In this document: piece after piece, positions 14,377 through 22,000 of the stretch
Layout of the letters: each line of letters starts with the position of its first letter
Numbering within the stretch: the first letter of the stretch is position 1
NCBI GenBank assembly: GCA_934169575.1
Contig: CAKPOA010000019.1
Location: forward strand, 1 to 22,000
Origin: an uncultured Clostridia bacterium
GTDB taxonomy: Bacteria > Bacillota > Clostridia > TANB77 > CAG-508
DNA length: 22,000 nucleotides
Reading direction: 5' to 3'
The notes under the pieces: model-generated
What the model was told of the DNA's origin: nothing
The model's input: the letters and a program-made list of their open reading frames with translations, nothing else
Database searches by the model: none
Made by a program: the position numbers and the translations under genes

Positions 14377-15612
14377 TTAACATTCTGGTGGAATATAATA
14401 TTTTGTTCCAACCATTTTATCTGGTAAATATTGTTGTTCAACATAATGTCCAGGGAAATCATGAGGATATAAATATCCTTGTCCATAACCTAATTTTTCC
14501 ATTCCTTGTACAGGTGCATTTCTAATATGCATAGGAATAGTTCCTGTATCTCCACTTGAAACATCTTCAATGGCCTTATTTATAGCCATATAAGATGCAT
14601 TTGATTTTTTAGATGTAGCAACATAAACAGCAGCTTCTGCCAAAAGTATTCTAGCCTCTGGCATTCCAACCATATTTACAGCTTGCATTGCAGATGTTGC
14701 AACAACTAATGCATTTGGGTTTGCCATTCCCACATCTTCTGATGCACAAATTACAATTCTTCTAGCTAAAAACATAGGGTCTTCTCCACCATGTAATGCA
14801 CGAGCTAAATAAAATATAGCAGCATCAGGGTCAGAACCTCTCATAGATTTTATAAAAGCACTAATATTGTCATAATGTGAATCACCATTTTTATCAAAAA
14901 CAGCTTTTTTAGTTTGAACACAATTTTTTATAATTTCATTATCTAGAACTATTTCTCCATTTGAATCCATAGGTGTTGAAAGAACTGCAATTTCAAGTGC
15001 ATTTAAAGCAGTTCTCACATCTCCTCCAGAAATATCACTTAATTTATGTAATGTTTCATCTTCTATTTTTACACTATATTCACCAAGTCCCTCTTTTTTT
15101 TTCAATGCTAATTTTAATATATCAAAAATATTTTCTGATGAAAGTGGCTCTAATTTAATTACCATAGAACGTGATATTAAAGCTTTATTTACCTCAAAAT
15201 ATGGGTTTTCTGTGGTAGCACCTATTAAAATTATTGTTCCATTTTCTACATATGGAAGAAGTGTGTCTTGTTGTAATTTGTTAAATCTATGAATTTCATC
15301 TATAAATAAAATCGATTTTCCAGATGGATTTAACATATAATTTTTAGTTTCTTCAATAACATTTTTTATATCTGAAATTCCTGCAGTTGTAGCATTTATT
15401 TTATAAAATTTATATTTTGTTGTATTACTTATAACTTGTGCAAGTGATGTTTTTCCACATCCAGGTGGTCCAAATAAAATTAAACTAGAAAGCCTATCTG
15501 CTTTTATAGTTCTATATAATACTTTATCTTTTCCTAAAACATGTTCTTGTCCAATATATTCATCTAATTTTTGGGGTCTAATTCTATATGCTAAAGGTGT
15601 ATTTGTGTCCAT
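14377..15612 (-). CDS. rarA: Replication-associated recombination protein A (RarA/MgsA AAA ATPase)
   Basis: AAA+ ATPase acting at stalled replication forks, related to clamp-loader subunits. Walker A GPPGCGKT (48-55), Walker B ILFIDEIH with D105/E106, sensor 1 in GATTENPYFEVNKAL, and the arginine-finger region ISRSMV. The C-terminal half has the family-specific tetramer domain with YLARALHGGEDPMFLARR and SEDVGMANPNAL, ending in the usual YLPDKMVGTKYY. 411 aa is typical. SD AAAGGAAG before the ATG. Lies 13 bp after queA in the same operon. Confidence 0.95.
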   Translation of the reverse strand: MDTNTPLAYRIRPQKLDEYIGQEHVLGKDKVLYRTIKADRLSSLILFGPPGCGKTSLAQVISNTTKYKFYKINATTAGISDIKNVIEETKNYMLNPSGKSILFIDEIHRFNKLQQDTLLPYVENGTIILIGATTENPYFEVNKALISRSMVIKLEPLSSENIFDILKLALKKKEGLGEYSVKIEDETLHKLSDISGGDVRTALNALEIAVLSTPMDSNGEIVLDNEIIKNCVQTKKAVFDKNGDSHYDNISAFIKSMRGSDPDAAIFYLARALHGGEDPMFLARRIVICASEDVGMANPNALVVATSAMQAVNMVGMPEARILLAEAAVYVATSKKSNASYMAINKAIEDVSSGDTGTIPMHIRNAPVQGMEKLGYGQGYLYPHDFPGHYVEQQYLPDKMVGTKYYIPPEC

Positions 15613-15625
15613 TATTTTCTTCCTT

Positions 15626-16648
15626 TCATTTTATAAACATTGCATCACCAAAACTAAAAAATCTATATTTTTCTTTTACAGCTTGATTATATGCTTCAAG
15701 TACAAATTCTCTATCTGCTAAAGCTGATACAAGCATCAAAAGAGTAGATTTTGGTAAATGAAAATTTGTTATTAATCCATCAATACATTTAAACTTATAA
15801 CCTGGATAAATATATATACCAGTATCTCCTTCAGCTTCATGCACATATCCATTTTCATCTGCAACAGTTTCAAGTACTCTACAAGAAGTTGTTCCAACAG
15901 CAATAACTCTTTTTCCATTTTTCTTAGTTTCATTTATCTTTTTTGCATCTTCTTCTTTTATATAATAATGTTCTGTATGCATAATATGTTCTTCAATATT
16001 TTCTTCTTTAACAGGTCTAAAAGTTCCAATCCCAACATGTAATGTAACATTTGCAATTTTCACACCTTTTTTCTCTATTTTCTCTAATAGTTCAGGTGTA
16101 AAATGTAAACCAGCTGTTGGTGCTGCAGCAGATCCATCATATTTCGCATATACAGTTTGATATCTTTCTCTTTTTTCTAAAGTTTTATGTATATATGGTG
16201 GAAGTGGCATAAGTCCAATTTTATCTAAAATCTCATTAAAAATACCTTCATATGTAAATTTAACTTTTCTTGTTCCACCCTCTAAAACATCTAGTATTTC
16301 CGCTTCTAAAAGCCCATCACCAAAATTAACTTTTGCACCAATTTTTAATTTATTTCCTGGTCTTACTATTGACTCCCAAATATCTCCATCTAATTGTTTT
16401 AATAAAACAAATTCAACATTTGCTCCAGTATCCTTTTTCCCATACAATCTTGCAGGAATAACTTTTGTATTATTCCTAACTATACAATCTCCTGGTTCTA
16501 AATACTCTATTATATTTTTAAATGTTTTGTGTTCAATTTCTCCTTTTTCTCTATCTAATATCATTAATCTTGATTCATCTCTTTTTTCTATTGGTATTTG
16601 TGCAATTAATTCTTCTGGTAATTCATAATCAAATTCTTCTAATTTCAC
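15626..16648 (-). CDS. queA: S-adenosylmethionine:tRNA ribosyltransferase-isomerase (QueA)
   Basis: Makes epoxyqueuosine in tRNA by transferring and rearranging the ribosyl part of SAM onto preQ1-modified guanine. The N-terminus MKLEEFDYELPEELIAQIP is diagnostic, followed by RLMILDR, NNTKVIPARLYG, SAAAPTAGLHFT, LHVGIGTFRPV and the C-terminal ITNFHLPKSTLLMLVSAL. 340 aa is the normal length. Starts with GTG at 16648, preceded by a strong SD (GGAGGAAG). First gene of the operon, with a promoter at 16680-16708. No other queuosine gene (tgt, queG) is in the window. Confidence 0.97.
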   Translation of the reverse strand: MKLEEFDYELPEELIAQIPIEKRDESRLMILDREKGEIEHKTFKNIIEYLEPGDCIVRNNTKVIPARLYGKKDTGANVEFVLLKQLDGDIWESIVRPGNKLKIGAKVNFGDGLLEAEILDVLEGGTRKVKFTYEGIFNEILDKIGLMPLPPYIHKTLEKRERYQTVYAKYDGSAAAPTAGLHFTPELLEKIEKKGVKIANVTLHVGIGTFRPVKEENIEEHIMHTEHYYIKEEDAKKINETKKNGKRVIAVGTTSCRVLETVADENGYVHEAEGDTGIYIYPGYKFKCIDGLITNFHLPKSTLLMLVSALADREFVLEAYNQAVKEKYRFFSFGDAMFIK

Positions 16649-16679
16649 TTTTCTTCCTCCATCTCATAATATAACTAAT

Positions 16680-16708
16680 ATTGTATCACAAAACTCAAAT
16701 TTTATCAA
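16680..16708 (-). promoter_or_regulatory. Promoter of the queA-rarA-rimO operon
   Basis: On the minus strand TTGATA (16708-16703) and TACAAT (16685-16680), 17-bp spacer, with a TGn extension just before the -10. The -35 lies inside the end of the pssE-like gene. Confidence 0.7.
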
Positions 16709-17174
16709 TATATGTCTTTATTATATTAATCATTTCACTATTATTTTTTTTATATTTTTTAGGATAAAATCTTTCTGATTTAATAATAGCATATTTTAAA
16801 TCAGAAACATCATCTATTCCTATTAATAAACCACTATCATTAAATTTCTTTTCAATATCTTTCTGATGATCATTAACATGTTCTCCATATTTCTTTTTTC
16901 TAGCAACAGCAATCACTTTTTTATTTTTTTCTAAAGCCATTTCTATAGAACCTATTCCAGCATGTGTTATTATTAAACTAGCTTTTTCAACTAACTTATT
17001 TAAATCATTTTGTGGAATTAAATTAAAAATTCTCATCTTTTCTGAATGATATTTTGTAAAACCTGCTTGTACAACAACCTCTTGTTTTATTATTCCATTA
17101 TCTATATTTTTTTCAATTTCACATAATAATCTATGGAAATCATTATTTTGAGTTCCAAGTAATACTAATATCAT
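16695..17174 (-). CDS. Alg13/PssE-like glycosyltransferase subunit
   Basis: 159 aa. Resembles the C-terminal, UDP-sugar-binding half of a family 28 glycosyltransferase (MurG-like fold). Visible: MILVLLGTQNNDFHRLL at the start, matching the GT-x-x-xF-xRL opening of PssE/Alg13, and ITHAGIGSIEMALE (about 89-102), the nucleotide-sugar binding loop. It would act with the upstream Alg14/PssD-like partner, which provides the membrane and acceptor half, to add a sugar to a lipid-linked precursor. Start ATG shares a base with the partner's stop (TAATG) and its SD (GGAGGT) lies in the partner's last codons, showing coupled translation. Sugar and acceptor are unknown. Confidence 0.85.
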   Translation of the reverse strand: MILVLLGTQNNDFHRLLCEIEKNIDNGIIKQEVVVQAGFTKYHSEKMRIFNLIPQNDLNKLVEKASLIITHAGIGSIEMALEKNKKVIAVARKKKYGEHVNDHQKDIEKKFNDSGLLIGIDDVSDLKYAIIKSERFYPKKYKKNNSEMINIIKTYIDKI

Positions 17175-17659
17175 TATACCTCCAAATTATATTTGCAAAC
17201 ATAAACAGCCTTTGGATAAAATTCTAGCATCTTTTTCCATTGAACAATAAATAAATCTGCAACAGGGTATATAATTTTTCCTGTCAGAGTTTTTTTATTT
17301 ATATTTGCAAATGTTTCAATATATATTATTTTTTTTCCAAATATTTTTCCTAAATAACACATAGGTATTGCAGTATGTGTTCCTGTTGTTACAATTATCT
17401 CTGGTTTTAATTTAAAGTAATAATATATTGTTTTTAAGCACAAATAAAAATATATAAAAATATAACTAAAAAATTTACTTCGAGTACAATATGGCAAATA
17501 CATTATTTTTTCCTGATATTTATCTTTTAAACTCTCTGTAGTTACATCTTTTTCTGTTATTATATTATAATCATAATTTTTAAATAAAGGTTCTAATTCT
17601 AAAAGCTCACTAAAATGTCCACCTGTACTTGAAATAAATAAAACTTTTCTTTTTTTCAT
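17174..17659 (-). CDS. Alg14/PssD-like glycosyltransferase subunit
   Basis: 161 aa. Partner of the Alg13-like protein encoded just downstream. The opening KVLFISSTGGHFSELLEL is the Alg14/PssD signature (family form SSGGHLxELL). A hydrophobic stretch at about 65-87 (FSYIFIYFYLCLKTIYYYF) likely binds the membrane; then TTGTHTAIPMCYLGKIFGKKIIYIETFANI, also typical. The pair is normally found in capsule or exopolysaccharide clusters, but no other such gene is present here, so this looks like an orphan pair or cluster remnant. Its upstream side abuts element C; no clear promoter or SD could be chosen. Confidence 0.85.
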   Translation of the reverse strand: MKKRKVLFISSTGGHFSELLELEPLFKNYDYNIITEKDVTTESLKDKYQEKIMYLPYCTRSKFFSYIFIYFYLCLKTIYYYFKLKPEIIVTTGTHTAIPMCYLGKIFGKKIIYIETFANINKKTLTGKIIYPVADLFIVQWKKMLEFYPKAVYVCKYNLEV

Positions 17660-17681
17660 AAAATCACCAAATTAATATTTT

Positions 17682-17894
17682 ATTACTGGTCAACCACAAT
17701 TTAATTTTATACCCTAAATATGTGTATGAAACTATTTTTGAAATACTGCGTAAGCGACCAAACGAACGGAGTGAGTGCGATTGGAGCAATTTTCATTTAT
17801 TTACTTTTAATTATGGAAATTGCGACTGCAAAGTATGAAAAAATAATTTCATACACATATTTAGGTTTAAATCATTTTAAGGCTGACCTATATT
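17682..17894 (+). repeat. MITE-like palindromic element, copy C
   Basis: A complete copy, same orientation as A and nearly identical to it (77-bp and 50-bp blocks without difference). Left outer arm starts ATTACTGGTCAACCACAA; right arm ends in GGCTGACCTATATT. The variable loop is 17798-17811. Edges are uncertain by a few bases: TATTTTAT occurs at 17676-17683 and at 17891-17898, which would be an 8-bp target duplication if the element is read as 17684-17890, but in such AT-rich flanks this could be chance. Confidence 0.85.
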
Positions 17895-17930
17895 TTATAT
17901 ATATTTTACGTTTTTTTATATTTTTTATAC

Positions 17931-17973
17931 AAAAAAGAACAAATTATAGATAAACTATAACTTGTTCTTTTTT
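17931..17973. terminator. Terminator at the end of the VanZ gene
   Basis: AAAAAAGAACAA and TTATAG pair with CTATAA and TTGTTCTTTTTT around the loop ATAAA, with one internal mismatch. A-run and T-run flank both sides. The VanZ stop codon is inside the hairpin, so the last residues (KKNKL) are encoded by its stem. Confidence 0.88.
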
Positions 17974-18437
17974 GCTTTTATAATTTTTAAAATCCCTAAT
18001 ATAATGCATATTCCAAACATAACCCCAGCTGTATCTATCATTACATCTGTAACCATTGGAGATCGGCCATCAACAAAATTTTGGTGAATCTCATCAGACA
18101 TAGCATATAATATGCCAATAACAACAGTTATCATAATACTTTTATCTTGATCTAATTTAACTGTAATAAATAATGATATTAATACAATACCTAATATAGT
18201 ATATATTGAAAAATGAGCTATTTTTCGTATAACACAATCAACTTTTGCAAGTATATTTTCATATTGTTGTTGATTAAGCTTTTTATTATCAGGTTCTATA
18301 CTTATTATAGCACCTGATATTTTTCTACTTAAACCTTCTGATTGTTCAGACTGTTGACTTGAAAATTTGAATATTGCTCCAAATACACATATTATTAAAA
18401 TTATTAGTATTATCTGTAGTATTTTTTTGTTTTTCAT
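17955..18437 (-). CDS. VanZ family membrane protein
   Basis: 160 aa. VanZ proteins are small membrane proteins; the founding member raises teicoplanin resistance by an unsettled mechanism, and most relatives are uncharacterised. Helix 1 at about 6-26, then a polar extracytoplasmic stretch (FSSQQSEQSEGLSRKIS), then RKIAHFSIYTILG (71-83), YAMSDEIHQNFVDGRSPMVTDVMIDTAG (111-138) with the conserved D115, E116, H118 and D131, and a last helix. All family landmarks are present. A consensus promoter lies upstream. Neighbours to the left are element C and PssDE; to the right a divergent DUF368 gene. Confidence 0.92.
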   Translation of the reverse strand: MKNKKILQIILIILIICVFGAIFKFSSQQSEQSEGLSRKISGAIISIEPDNKKLNQQQYENILAKVDCVIRKIAHFSIYTILGIVLISLFITVKLDQDKSIMITVVIGILYAMSDEIHQNFVDGRSPMVTDVMIDTAGVMFGICIILGILKIIKAKKNKL

Positions 18438-18483
18438 AAACCCACTCTTTTCTTATTCTCCAATATTTATTTTGTTAATTAAA

Positions 18484-18512
18484 ATTATAATATTTTAATT
18501 GATTTCTGTCAA
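18484..18512 (-). promoter_or_regulatory. Consensus sigma-A promoter of the VanZ gene
   Basis: On the minus strand TTGACA (18512-18507) and TATAAT (18489-18484), exactly 17 bp apart: a perfect match to consensus, 47 bp before the start codon. Confidence 0.85.
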
Positions 18513-18573
18513 TACATATGTTCTAATTACTATAATTTATAATATTATTAGTTACAAATAGGTTTTATTTTTT

Positions 18574-18630
18574 TACTAAATAAACCACCAAACAAACATA
18601 GTATAGTGCGATTGGAGTGATTTTATTGAA
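18574..18630 (+). repeat. Decayed half copy of the MITE-like element (copy E)
   Basis: TACTAAATAAACCACCAAAC then AGTGCGATTGGAG (18605-18617, 13 bases identical to the core of A, C and D) then GATTTTATTG. It aligns colinearly with the one-sided core TACTGCGTAAGCGACCAAAC ... AGTGCGATTGGAG ... AATTTTCATT of the intact copies. The outer left arm is lost or diverged and the right half is absent, replaced by the DUF368 coding region. Confidence 0.7.
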
Positions 18631-19414
18631 TTTTTTTAAAAGTTTTATTAAAGGAATAGCCATAGGTGCAGGTGCAATATTACCTGGTATTAGTAGTGGT
18701 GTTTTATGTGTCATTTTTGGAATTTATGAAACTTTATTAAATTGTGTTTTAAACTTTTTTAAAAATATAAAACATAACTTCAAAATTTTATTTCCTATTG
18801 CATTAGGAACATTTTGCGGAATTTTATTATTTGGTAATATTTTAAAATATATTTTTTATGCATATCCTATCCAAACTAAATATATTTTTATAGGTTTAAT
18901 TTTAGGTAGCATACCTGCATTATTAAAAAAAGCCTACCTAAAGCAGACTTTTAAGTTTCATTATTTATTATATTTATTAATTAGTTTTTTAATTGGTATA
19001 AGCTTAGTTTTTCTAGAAAATAAATTAAATATTCAAACATCAGAAAATGAATACAGCTATTTATATATAATTCTTTCTGGATTTTTAATGTCCACTGGTG
19101 TAATAATTCCTGGAATAAGTAGTACTTTAATCTTGATGCTACTTGGGATTTATGATGCATATTTAATTTCTATTTCATCACTTTATATTCCATTTCTATT
19201 TCCACTTGCAATTGGACTTGGAATTGGTTCAATAATTTGTATGAAACTAATTAAATTTTTATTAGATAATTTTCATGTTCAAACATTTTTCTGTATTATA
19301 GGTTTTACAATAGGCTCAATATTTGTATTATATCCTGGATTTTCATTAAGTTCTGAATATATTTTAGGTATATTTTGTTTAATCACAGGTTTATATATTG
19401 GTTCACTTTTTTAA
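18626..19414 (+). CDS. DUF368 (PopT-type) polyprenyl-phosphate transporter
   Basis: 262 aa. The DUF368 family has been shown in other bacteria to return undecaprenyl phosphate across the membrane after polymer assembly. Two family signatures are visible: GIAIGAGAILPGISSGVLCVIFGIYE near the N-terminus and STGVIIPGISSTLILMLLGIYD in the second half, an internal repeat typical of the fold, with about eight hydrophobic helices. I place the start at TTG 18626 because GGAG (18614-18617) is 8 nt upstream and the protein then begins MNFFKSFIKGIAIG; GTG at 18617 is possible but has no SD. That SD lies in the decayed repeat copy E. Ends 2 bp from the convergent U32 gene. Confidence 0.9.
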   Translation: MNFFKSFIKGIAIGAGAILPGISSGVLCVIFGIYETLLNCVLNFFKNIKHNFKILFPIALGTFCGILLFGNILKYIFYAYPIQTKYIFIGLILGSIPALLKKAYLKQTFKFHYLLYLLISFLIGISLVFLENKLNIQTSENEYSYLYIILSGFLMSTGVIIPGISSTLILMLLGIYDAYLISISSLYIPFLFPLAIGLGIGSIICMKLIKFLLDNFHVQTFFCIIGFTIGSIFVLYPGFSLSSEYILGIFCLITGLYIGSLF

Positions 19415-19416
19415 TC

Positions 19417-20652
19417 CTATTTTTTTCTACGCAATATCCAATTAGGTTTACACTTAATTGGGCATTGCATTTTTACTGTTTGACCTACTCTACCTGGGTT
19501 TATAGTATTTATTTTTTCACCCGTTTCAGAATCCCACAAATTTTCAATAATAAAGATTTCAGGTTCAATTTGGTTTGGTATAATAATTTCTATTTTATCA
19601 CCTACAGATAATTTATTTCTGATTTCTACTAATAATATATCTTCATCAATTTCTAATATTTTTCCACCAAATTCATAATTTACATTATATTGTTTTCCCT
19701 CATATTCTTGAATATCTTTATTATTCCTATCATTAAAGTAAAAAGTTGTAAGACCTCTTGTTTTTACTTTTTCAATTTCTTTTATGTAATTTTCTAAATT
19801 TTTTTCAAATTTTTCCTTACTTTCATAATAGTCGTCAATTGCATTTCTATATATATTTATAATACTTGCCAAATAATATTCAGTTTTTAGTCTACCTTCA
19901 ATTTTCAAACTATCAATTCCCATTTCAATTATTTCTGGAATTTCTTTTATTAAACATAAATCTTTTGAAGATAATATGCTTGTACTATTTTTTTCTAATT
20001 CTACTGGCATCAAATTACCTAGATTGTTTTTTTCTTCCATATACAAATTATATGACCATCTACAACTCTGTGCACAATCTCCTAAATTTGCACTTCTTCC
20101 TGCTAAAAAATCACTTAAAAAACATCTTCCAGAATAAGAAAAACAAATTGCTCCATGTACAAATATTTCAATTTCCATATCTTTTGGTTTATTTTCTATT
20201 ATATATTTTAATTGTTCTTTATTTAGCTCTCTTGCCATAATCATTCTTTTAGCTCCATTTTTGTACCAAAAATTACAATCATGTAAACTTACAATATTTG
20301 CCTGTGTACTTACATTTATTGGCACACTAGGAGCATATTGTTTTAATACTTCTATTACCCCACCATCTGCAGCAATTATTCCATCTGGTTTTTCTTGTTC
20401 AAGTTTTTTTGCCATTTCAATTATTTCTGCATATTTTTCATCAAATGCAAATATATTTAATGTTACATATATTTTTTTTCCTATACTGTGTGCATATTTT
20501 ATTGTTTTTATTAAGTCATCATCTTCCATATCTGCTCTTGTTCTTAATGATAATGATGATGTACCACAATACACAGCATCTGCTCCATATAAAAATGCTG
20601 TTTTTGCTTTTTCAAATGAACCTGCTGGTGCTAATAATTCTACTTTATTCAT
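19417..20652 (-). CDS. trhP: U32 family peptidase / tRNA hydroxylation protein (TrhP-like)
   Basis: 411 aa. Members of this U32 branch use prephenate-dependent chemistry to hydroxylate U34 of tRNA; others act on rRNA, so the RNA target is inferred. Opens with ELLAPAGSFEKAKTAFLYGADAVYCG, followed by the U32 core EIFVHGAICFSYSGRCFLSDFLAGRSANLGDCAQSCRW (162-199) with C170, C177, C193 and C197 as likely iron-sulphur ligands. SLKIEGRLK follows, then a C-terminal beta domain ending in basic residues. The ATG at 20652 has AAAGGAAT upstream. Convergent with the DUF368 gene with no room for a terminator. Its upstream side touches element D. Confidence 0.88.
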   Translation of the reverse strand: MNKVELLAPAGSFEKAKTAFLYGADAVYCGTSSLSLRTRADMEDDDLIKTIKYAHSIGKKIYVTLNIFAFDEKYAEIIEMAKKLEQEKPDGIIAADGGVIEVLKQYAPSVPINVSTQANIVSLHDCNFWYKNGAKRMIMARELNKEQLKYIIENKPKDMEIEIFVHGAICFSYSGRCFLSDFLAGRSANLGDCAQSCRWSYNLYMEEKNNLGNLMPVELEKNSTSILSSKDLCLIKEIPEIIEMGIDSLKIEGRLKTEYYLASIINIYRNAIDDYYESKEKFEKNLENYIKEIEKVKTRGLTTFYFNDRNNKDIQEYEGKQYNVNYEFGGKILEIDEDILLVEIRNKLSVGDKIEIIIPNQIEPEIFIIENLWDSETGEKINTINPGRVGQTVKMQCPIKCKPNWILRRKK

Positions 20653-20682
20653 AATACCATTCCTTTTTCTATAATTTTATAT

Positions 20683-20884
20683 GTTACTGTTCAAATTAAA
20701 CATTTAAATATGTATATGGAGTTATTTTTTTCATACTTTGCAGTCGCAATTTCCATATTAAAAAATAAATAAATGAAAATTGCTCCAATCGCACTCATTT
20801 CATTCGTTTGGTCGCTTACGCAGTATTCCAAAATAACTCCATATACATATTTAGGTAATAAACTTAAAATTGTTGACCACTAAC
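20683..20884 (-). repeat. MITE-like palindromic element, copy D
   Basis: A complete 202-bp copy in reverse orientation. Outer ends GTTACTGTTCAA (20683-20694) and TTGACCACTAAC (20873-20884) are inverted repeats. Inner arms carry ATGTATATGGAGTTATTTT and its partner AAAATAACTCCATATACAT; where A and C have TGTATGAA, D has TATATGGA on one arm and the matching change on the other. The core (reverse complement of TGCGATTGGAGC) is at about 20780-20800. No convincing target duplication flanks it. Confidence 0.85.
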
Positions 20885-20934
20885 TATATTATATCAAATT
20901 TTTTCTTAATTGTCTAGGTTCTGCGCTTTTACTA

Positions 20935-20982
20935 AAAATAAAAATTCTAAATTCTGCAACCATATTGCAAAATTTAGAATTT
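20935..20982 (-). terminator. Terminator after the partial protein gene
   Basis: AAATTCTAAATT-c-TGCAA (20942-20959) pairs with TTGCA-a-AATTTAGAATTT (20965-20982) with one mismatch. In the leftward direction it is followed by TTTTATTTTT. It begins 4 nt after the stop codon at 20987. Confidence 0.85.
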
Positions 20983-20986
20983 ATTT

Positions 20987-22000
20987 TTATATAGCAGGAG
21001 TTATTGCCAATGTCTTTAAATATTTTATTATACTTCCATCATCCATTTCAATTTTGATTTCACAAGGAATATCTTCTCCATTTGTTTTTTTATATCCTGG
21101 ATCTGTATAATCTTCCAATTCCTCCTCTACACCATTTATAATTTTGTATATTTTATTTATCTTTTCATTTGAATATTCATCGTTTTCGTTATAAATGCTT
21201 TCAACATTTAAATAACTATCAAGAGCCATATAATATCCGCTTTTTTTATATTCAATATTTTTTTCATAATATATACTTTTTTCTTTATCTAAGCTTTCAA
21301 TTTTAACTTTATATATCCCTTCATTTTCCACTGGAATCATCATGTTCCCATGTTTTAATTGATCAAACATTACACCTAAAACATTTCCATTTTCATCTTC
21401 TAATGTTACTTTTAATAATGGAGTTTTATTATTCAGATGATTTTCCATATAAAAATCAAACCCTTTATTTACAAATTCTTCATATGTTACTTGCTCTTTT
21501 TCTTTTTCAGTTAATGCATCATATTCTGCTTTCGCATCTATTCTCAAAGCTTCCTTAATAACTAATTCCTTTTGTTCAATTGTTATATCTCCAATGCTTC
21601 TTTCTTTTTTCCCTAATTCAATTTCCCATATTCTCTTTCCAGTTAAAGCATCACCGGTTCTTGAATAATTATATGTATAATTATATATTTGGTTAACAAA
21701 TCCTTCATAACTATCAGATACTTTTCTTATATTAAATTTTATAGTTGGATATTCTGTTAAAGTTTCACCATTCTCCATTTTCTTTAATAATTCATAATTT
21801 TTTTCTAAATACTCTTTTCCTCCTAACATTTTTTCTTTTTCCGTTTCCGTAAAATCATAATTATCATAAATATCAACTATAATATATGGATTTTCATTGT
21901 AATATGCAATATATGTATTTAACGCTGTTTTTATCTCTATTTTATCATTTGCTACACTTCCTTCACTATTCCATATAAGCTTTCCAGATTCATCTGATGT
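20987..22000 (-). CDS. Unrecognised protein, 3' part (runs off the window)
   Basis: The reading frame is open from the stop at 20987 to base 22000, giving 337 residues with no start; a methionine at 21829 is internal, since the frame upstream reads KLIWNSEGSVANDKIEIKTA without a break. No family recognised. The visible part is hydrophilic, rich in Glu, Lys, Tyr and Asn, and lacks membrane helices. There is an acidic, possibly helical region (LRIDAKAEYDALTEKEKEQVTYEEF), then a beta-rich part with LKVTLEDENGNVLGVMF and YKVKIESLDKEKS, resembling an extracellular or sensory domain. A membrane anchor or signal peptide might lie in the missing N-terminus. Terminator follows. Confidence 0.75.
   Translation of the reverse strand, partial: TSDESGKLIWNSEGSVANDKIEIKTALNTYIAYYNENPYIIVDIYDNYDFTETEKEKMLGGKEYLEKNYELLKKMENGETLTEYPTIKFNIRKVSDSYEGFVNQIYNYTYNYSRTGDALTGKRIWEIELGKKERSIGDITIEQKELVIKEALRIDAKAEYDALTEKEKEQVTYEEFVNKGFDFYMENHLNNKTPLLKVTLEDENGNVLGVMFDQLKHGNMMIPVENEGIYKVKIESLDKEKSIYYEKNIEYKKSGYYMALDSYLNVESIYNENDEYSNEKINKIYKIINGVEEELEDYTDPGYKKTNGEDIPCEIKIEMDDGSIIKYLKTLAITPAI

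Noticed and set aside
17720..17953. Small open reading frame across element C
   Set aside because: It reads through the repeat; the other copies do not keep the same frame past the loop, so it is not a conserved protein.
20668..20694. Promoter for the U32 gene using the end of element D (TTGAAC ... TATAGA) as its -35
   Set aside because: The spacer is only 15 bp by direct count and the boxes are imperfect; attractive but not supported well enough.
20683..20892. Target-site duplication around element D
   Set aside because: The flanks TTTTATAT and TATATTAT match at only 5 of 8 bases and are pure A/T.

Overview
The window is about 22 kb of very AT-rich DNA with genes on both strands. GGAGG-type ribosome binding sites, a VanZ protein, rubrerythrin, a FemAB-type ligase, a 'GVTL' pilin-like protein and the U32 peptidase all suggest a low-GC Firmicute, most likely an anaerobic Clostridia-class bacterium. 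No rRNA, tRNA, CRISPR array, transposase or phage gene was seen.

Layout. 1-1280: an M23 peptidase gene on the + strand, bracketed by two inverted copies of a repeat element. 1278-9857: a leftward block made of uppP (probably its own unit) and an apparent operon femX-like, alr, DUF1189-like, ftsH, GH15 glucosidase, pilin-like, with a consensus promoter at 9904-9932. 10025-11356: rubrerythrin and a NUDIX protein, each with its own promoter. 11743-12976: two unrecognised membrane proteins facing each other across a shared terminator. 12994-16648: leftward operon queA-rarA-rimO, probably continuing into the second membrane protein. 16695-17659: a coupled Alg14/Alg13-like (PssD/PssE) pair. 17955-20652: VanZ, DUF368 and a U32/TrhP-type peptidase, bracketed by two more inverted repeat copies. 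20987-22000: 3' part of an unrecognised protein that runs off the window.

Many genes serve the cell envelope: UppP and DUF368 (undecaprenyl phosphate recycling), Alr and the FemAB-type ligase (peptidoglycan), M23 hydrolase, VanZ and PssDE. Others handle protein quality control (FtsH), tRNA or ribosome modification (QueA, TrhP-like, RimO), replication-fork maintenance (RarA), oxidative stress (rubrerythrin) and alpha-glucan use (GH15).

The most notable feature is a family of about 200-215 bp non-autonomous, MITE-like palindromic elements: four copies (1-175, 999-1209, about 17682-17894, 20683-20884) and one decayed half copy (about 18574-18630). They share an outer terminal repeat (GTTACTGGTCAGCC-like), an inner inverted repeat, and a one-sided GC-richer core. 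The copy at 999-1209 has an 8-bp target duplication (ATTTACCT), and removing it restores a plausible original C-terminus for the M23 gene. The decayed copy appears to supply the ribosome binding site of the DUF368 gene. The four copies form two inverted pairs, each enclosing a gene or gene group.
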